The notes beneath the pieces were generated by a model. It did not search any database and had not been told where the DNA came from. It saw only the letters and a list, made by a program, of their open reading frames with translations. The position numbers were made by a program, and so were the translations under genes. 64,000 nt of DNA from Streptomyces sp. NBC_01306 (lineage in GTDB: Bacteria > Actinomycetota > Actinomycetes > Streptomycetales > Streptomycetaceae), in assembly GCF_026340465.1 (NCBI RefSeq), contig NZ_JAPEPC010000001.1, forward strand, positions 5,585,001-5,649,000, written 5' to 3'. Shown piece after piece: positions 60,294 to 64,000 of this stretch (its first letter is position 1; each line of letters starts with the position of its first letter).

Positions 60294-60572
60294 ATGATCG
60301 TACGGATCATGGGTGAAGGCCAGATGGAGCTGGCCGACAGCCACCTCACGGAGCTCAACAAGCTGGACGACGAGCTGCTCGTCGAGGTGCAGGGCGGCGA
60401 CGAAGCAGGTTTCCGTCGCACACTCCACGCCCTGCTCGACAAGGTCAGGGACCTGGGAACGCCGCTCCCCGACGACTCCCTGGCACCGTCGGAGCTGATC
60501 CTGCCGCCCGCCGAAGCGACTCTGGCGGACGTCAGGGACATGCTCAACGACGACGGTCTGATCCCGGGCTGA
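60294..60572 (+). CDS. pspAA: PspA-associated protein PspAA
   Basis: A 92-aa partner of PspA, restricted to actinobacteria and some relatives. Opening MIVRIMGEGQMELADSHLTE, then LDDELLVEVQGGDEAGFRRT and the C-terminal ADVRDMLNDDGLIPG, match the family. ATG 9 nt after the pspA stop, with GGGACG upstream, so the pair is an operon. Confidence 0.93.
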   Translation: MIVRIMGEGQMELADSHLTELNKLDDELLVEVQGGDEAGFRRTLHALLDKVRDLGTPLPDDSLAPSELILPPAEATLADVRDMLNDDGLIPG

Positions 60573-60578
60573 GCCACC

Positions 60579-60600
60579 CGGGCCGCCGCTGGGCGGCCCG
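60579..60600 (+). terminator. first terminator hairpin after pspAA
   Basis: CGGGCCGCC pairs with GGCGGCCCG (9 bp, 4-nt loop), 7 nt beyond the pspAA stop. A second, larger hairpin follows at 60628-60686. Confidence 0.7.
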
Positions 60601-60627
60601 CCCGGACGACTCCGGCGACGTGCTGTC

Positions 60628-60686
60628 CGGCGCCCCGTCCCGTCCTGCTCCCTCCGGCCGAGGGGACGGAACAGGACGGGGCGCCG
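60628..60686 (+). terminator. second hairpin after pspAA
   Basis: CGGCGCCCCGTCC pairs perfectly with GGACGGGGCGCCG (13 bp); the 33-nt loop contains CCGTCC/GGACGG and CCCTCC/GAGGGG pairings. It isolates pspA-pspAA from the kinase gene. Confidence 0.7.
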
Positions 60687-60821
60687 TGCTGTCGGCGGAC
60701 GTGCTGCCCCGTGGAGGTGCGGTGCGGTGCGGGGAGAACACCGCGCGGAAACGCAGTGCAGTGCCGGGGGCGCCGGCCGAGCGGCCGGACCAGGTTGCGG
60801 CACGCCGTACCGTTGCTGGAC

Positions 60822-62114
60822 GTGACCCCACCGTCGAAAGCCGCCACCCGCTACGCCCGGGCCAGCGGCTGGCTGCGCGCCCATCCGACGGCGCTCGACG
60901 CCGTGCTGGCCCTGGCGGTGCTCGTCTGCATGATCACCGGTTCGTTCGCCTCGGCCGGCGGCCCCGACGGCCCGACCTTCGGCACCAGGAGCCCCGAGCT
61001 GCGCAGCGTCATCCTGATGCTGGTCGGCGCTGCCGCTCTGGTGCTGCGGCGCCGCAGTCCGATGCCCGTGCTCGCGGTGACCGGCGCGGTCACCATGGTC
61101 GAGCTGATCGCGGGCGAGCCGCCCGCGCCGGTGGCGATGAGCGCGGTCATCGCGCTCTACACGGTCGCCTCCCGCACCGACCGCCCCACCACCTGGCGGG
61201 TCGGGCTGCTCACGATGGCCGTGCTGACGGCATCGGCGATGTGCTTCAGCCGGACCCCCTGGTACTCGCAGGAGAACCTCGGGATCTTCGCGTGGACCGG
61301 AATGGCGTCGGCGGCGGGCGACGCCGTACGCAGCCGCCGCGCCTTCGTCGACGCCATCCGGGAGCGGGCCGAGCGGGCGGAGCGCACCCGCGACGAGGAG
61401 GCCAGGCGCCGGGTCGCCGAGGAGCGGCTGCGGATCGCCCGCGACCTCCACGACGTCGTCGCCCACCACATCGCCCTGGTCAACGTCCAGGCAGGGGTGG
61501 CGGCCCATGTCATGGACAAGCGCCCCGACCAGGCCAAGGAGGCGCTGGCGCACGTACGGGAGGCCAGTCGCTCCGCGCTCAACGAACTGCGCGCCACCGT
61601 CGGCCTGCTGCGCCAGTCCGGCGACCCCGAGGCACCCACCGAACCGGCGCCGGGCCTCGCGGTGCTCGACGACCTGGTCGACACCTTCCGCAACGCCGGA
61701 CTCCCGGTGGAGGTGGCCTGCAGCCACGAGCAGACCGCCATGCCCGCCGCCGTCGACCTGGCCGCGTACCGGATCATCCAGGAGGCGCTGACCAATGTGC
61801 GCAAGCACGCGGGGCCCGGCGCGCGGGCCGAGGTCAGCGTGGTGCGGGTGGGCCCCGCCCTGGAGGTCACCGTCCTCGACGACGGCGCGGGCCAGGACGG
61901 TGGGAGCCAGGACGGCGCGGGCCGGGGCGGGGAGTCCGGGCCGGAGAGCGCCGGGTACGGCGCGGTGGCGGACGGCGGGGGCCACGGCCTGACCGGGATG
62001 CGCGAGCGGGCGGCCGCGCTGCGGGGTTCCTGCTCGGCGGGGCCCCGCTACGGCGGCGGCTTCCGCGTACAGGCGATACTGCCGGTCACGGCCGGAGCGG
62101 GGGAGGACGTATGA
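60822..62114 (+). CDS. NarL-type sensor histidine kinase
   Basis: A membrane kinase of 430 aa. GTG at 60822 gives TPPSKAATRYARASGWLRAH before four to five N-terminal hydrophobic segments (ALDAVLALAVLVCMITGSF; VILMLVGAAALVLRRRSPMP; GLLTMAVLTASAMCF). HisKA_3: ERLRIARDLHDVVAHHIALV with the phospho-acceptor His. ATPase: EALTNVRKHA, VTVLDDGAG and GHGLTGMRERAAAL. Between VLDDGAG and GHGL there is a Gly/Asp/Ser-rich insertion of about 25 residues (QDGGSQDGAGRGGESGPES). The stop overlaps the response-regulator start as ATGA. Confidence 0.93.
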   Translation: MTPPSKAATRYARASGWLRAHPTALDAVLALAVLVCMITGSFASAGGPDGPTFGTRSPELRSVILMLVGAAALVLRRRSPMPVLAVTGAVTMVELIAGEPPAPVAMSAVIALYTVASRTDRPTTWRVGLLTMAVLTASAMCFSRTPWYSQENLGIFAWTGMASAAGDAVRSRRAFVDAIRERAERAERTRDEEARRRVAEERLRIARDLHDVVAHHIALVNVQAGVAAHVMDKRPDQAKEALAHVREASRSALNELRATVGLLRQSGDPEAPTEPAPGLAVLDDLVDTFRNAGLPVEVACSHEQTAMPAAVDLAAYRIIQEALTNVRKHAGPGARAEVSVVRVGPALEVTVLDDGAGQDGGSQDGAGRGGESGPESAGYGAVADGGGHGLTGMRERAAALRGSCSAGPRYGGGFRVQAILPVTAGAGEDV

Positions 62115-62791
62115 CGATCAGGGTGTTGCTCGCCGACGACCAGACGCTGCTGCGCAGTGCGTTCCGGGTGCTGGTGGACTCGGAGCCCGACATGGAGGTC
62201 GTCGGGGAGGCGGCGGACGGCGCGCAGGCGGTGACCCTCGCCCGCTCGGAGGCCCCCGATGTCGTCCTGATGGACATCCGGATGCCCGGCACGGACGGAC
62301 TCGCCGCCACTCGCATGATCAGCACCGACCCCGAACTCACCGCGGTGCACGTGGTGATGCTCACGACCTTCGAGGTGGACGAGTACGTGGTCCAGTCCCT
62401 GCGGGCCGGTGCGTCCGGGTTCCTCGGCAAGGGCGCGGAGCCGGAGGAGCTGCTCAGCGCCATCCGTATCGCGGCGGCGGGGGAGGCGCTGCTCTCCCCG
62501 GTCGCCACCAAGGGGCTCATCGCGCGTTTCCTTGCCCAGGGCGGCAGTTCGGACGGATCGGACCCCGAGGCGTACGCGGGACGGCTCGCCGCGCTCACCG
62601 TCCGCGAGCGTGAAGTCCTCGTCCAGGTCGGCGGCGGCCACTCCAACGACGAGATCGCCGAGCGGCTGTCCGTCAGCCCGCTCACCGTCAAGACACATGT
62701 GAACCGGGCGATGGCGAAGCTGGGGGCCCGCGACCGGGCCCAATTGGTGGTAATCGCCTACGAATCGGGCCTGGTCCACCCAAGGGCGTAG
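62111..62791 (+). CDS. NarL/LuxR-family response regulator
   Basis: A 226-aa regulator coupled to the kinase by a 4-nt ATGA overlap. Receiver domain: DDQTLLR acidic pair and phospho-Asp in DVVLMDIRMPGTDGL; Lys switch in GFLGKGAEP. LuxR HTH at the C-terminus: LTVREREVLVQVGGGHSNDE, then LSVSPLTVKTHVNRAMAKL. Targets may include the downstream RND gene or pspA; both are inference from proximity. Confidence 0.95.
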   Translation: MTIRVLLADDQTLLRSAFRVLVDSEPDMEVVGEAADGAQAVTLARSEAPDVVLMDIRMPGTDGLAATRMISTDPELTAVHVVMLTTFEVDEYVVQSLRAGASGFLGKGAEPEELLSAIRIAAAGEALLSPVATKGLIARFLAQGGSSDGSDPEAYAGRLAALTVREREVLVQVGGGHSNDEIAERLSVSPLTVKTHVNRAMAKLGARDRAQLVVIAYESGLVHPRA

Positions 62792-62969
62792 CGGCCGCCT
62801 ACTCCAGCTGCGGTATGCGCCGGATAAGTAGGGCACCTGGGAGCGACGAATCCGGCCTGCCGGATGGCTGAAGGTAGACGTGGGTCACACGTGCCCCCCT
62901 CATACCCCGCCGTACGTTCAGTCATTCCTCCGGCTCCACCTGCCTCGCACGCCACAGAAGAGAGACCCC

Positions 62970-64000
62970 ATGTCCTGGCTGTCCAGATTCAGCCTCGCGC
63001 AACGGGCCCTGATCGGGCTGATATCGATCGTCGCCGTCGTCTTCGGTGCGATCGCGATACCGCAGCTCAAGCAGCAGCTGCTGCCCACCATCGAACTGCC
63101 GATGGTGTCGGTGCTCGCCCCGTACCAGGGCGCGTCCCCCGACGTGGTCGAGAAGCAGGTCGTCGAGCCGCTCGAAGACACCATCAAGGCTGTCGACGGC
63201 ATCAAGGGCGTGACCTCCACGGCGAGTGAGGGCAACGCCGTGATCATGGCCCAGTTCGACTACGGCAACGGCACCAAGCAGCTCGTCGCCGATGTCCAGC
63301 AGGCCGTGAACCGGGCCCGGGTGAAGATCCCCGACTCGGTCGACCCGCAGGTCGTCGCCGGTTCGACGGACGACATCCCGACGGTCGTCCTCGCGGTCAC
63401 CTCCAACAAGGACCAGCAGGCCCTCTCCGACCAGCTCAACCGCTCGGTCGTCCCGGTCCTGCAGAACATCGACGGTGTCGGCCAGGTCAGCGTCGACGGC
63501 GTGCGGGACCTCCAGGTCACCGTCACCCCCGACTCCCAGAAGCTGGCGGCCGCCGGACTGAACGCGGCGACCCTCAGCCAGGCACTCCAGGCGGGCGGTG
63601 CCACCCTCCCGGCCGGTTCGTTCTCCGAGGACGGCAAGAGCCGCACGGTCCAGGTCGGCGGCGGCTACACCTCGCTGAAGCAGATCGAGGACCTGCGCGT
63701 CACCGGCCAGCCCGCGCCGGGCGGCGCCTCCGCGGGAGGCAAGGCCCCGAAGCCGGTCCGCCTCGGTGACATCGCCAAGGTCGCCGAGCAGCCCGCGACC
63801 CCGGTCTCCATCACCCGTACGAACGGAAAGCCCAGCCTCTCCCTCTCGCTGACGATGGACCAGGACGGCAGCGCCGTCGCCATCTCCGACGCGGTCAAGG
63901 ACAAGCTCCCCGAGCTGCGCAAGACCCTCGGCTCCGACAGCGACCTGACGGTCATCTTCGACCAGGGCCCGTCCGTCTCGAAGTCGATCTCCGGCCTCAC
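62970..64000 (+). CDS. RND efflux permease, 5' part (runs off window)
   Basis: The first 343 residues of an AcrB/MdtB-type RND permease that continues beyond the window. The opening MSWLSRFSLAQRALIGLISI is the first membrane helix. The porter region follows with the family motif LLPTIELPMVSVLAPYQGAS and PDVVEKQVVEPLEDTIKAVD. QADV-type alpha/beta subdomains come next (QQAVNRARVKIPDSVDPQVV; NIDGVGQVSVDGVRDLQVTV). ATG at 62970 has GAGA-type purines upstream. It lies 178 nt after the response-regulator gene. Gram-positive RND pumps of this type are often drug exporters; the substrate is not visible. Confidence 0.93.
   Translation, partial: MSWLSRFSLAQRALIGLISIVAVVFGAIAIPQLKQQLLPTIELPMVSVLAPYQGASPDVVEKQVVEPLEDTIKAVDGIKGVTSTASEGNAVIMAQFDYGNGTKQLVADVQQAVNRARVKIPDSVDPQVVAGSTDDIPTVVLAVTSNKDQQALSDQLNRSVVPVLQNIDGVGQVSVDGVRDLQVTVTPDSQKLAAAGLNAATLSQALQAGGATLPAGSFSEDGKSRTVQVGGGYTSLKQIEDLRVTGQPAPGGASAGGKAPKPVRLGDIAKVAEQPATPVSITRTNGKPSLSLSLTMDQDGSAVAISDAVKDKLPELRKTLGSDSDLTVIFDQGPSVSKSISGL

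Noticed and set aside
1..64000. Secondary-metabolite cluster, prophage or tRNA genes
   Set aside because: No PKS/NRPS/terpene synthase, phage structural gene, integrase or tRNA cloverleaf was recognised in the window.

Overview
The DNA is very G+C-rich, with strongly G/C-biased third codon positions, frequent GTG starts and many perfect long-stem hairpins between genes. Gene content and order (glnII, glnA, lipA, lipB, aceE, lpd, sucB, pepA, cobS, cobT, cobU, pspA) point to the core chromosome of a Streptomyces. The genus call rests on recognition of families and gene neighbourhood, not on a database search.

Layout. 1-5.1 kb: a NarL-type two-component system, an MMPL exporter and an orphan winged-helix regulator. 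5.5-16.3 kb: glnII with a four-half-site GlnR operator, an oxidoreductase, an ArsC-like protein, an HemK-like methyltransferase, a secreted alpha-amylase with an operator-like palindrome, an Fpg/Nei glycosylase with an FhuF-like Fe-S protein, and a secreted cell-wall amidase that starts at TTG. 16.4-20.8 kb: a CitA/CitB-type two-component system divergent from a GntP permease. 20.97-25.26 kb: a less G+C-rich island of four uncharacterised genes, flanked by imperfect 20-bp copies of the 3' end of glnA. 25.2-32.4 kb: glnA with a GlnR operator, an RDD protein, a DUF4191 protein, lipA-lipB and an HTH regulator. 32.5-40.5 kb: FAD and SDR oxidoreductases, an acetyltransferase, a sigma-like membrane protein and a WYL regulator. 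40.5-49.3 kb: aceE, a GntR regulator, sucB, lpd and pepA. 49.5-56.2 kb: cobS, cobT and an MBL-CobU fusion, with an MprF-like/rhomboid-like membrane pair between them. 56.3-64 kb: an HtrA-like lipoprotein protease, a methyltransferase, DUF3043, pspA-pspAA, a NarL-type two-component system and the start of an RND transporter that runs off the window.

How it works together. The two glutamine synthetases carry GlnR operators with matching 11-bp spacing and are probably co-regulated by nitrogen status. lipB and lipA make the lipoyl cofactor used by SucB, which shares Lpd (E3) with the AceE/SucB/Lpd-type 2-oxoacid dehydrogenases. A GntR regulator lies upstream of aceE, next to a perfect palindrome over a possible aceE promoter. 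CobU, CobT and CobS are late cobalamin-assembly steps. PspA/PspAA, HtrA and the NarL systems suggest an envelope-stress neighbourhood.

The most unusual features are the glnA-flanked island, which has its own operator-like direct repeats and looks like a degraded integrative element, and the many in-frame minisatellites (15, 18, 30 or 36 bp units) inserted in or at the ends of otherwise conserved proteins.
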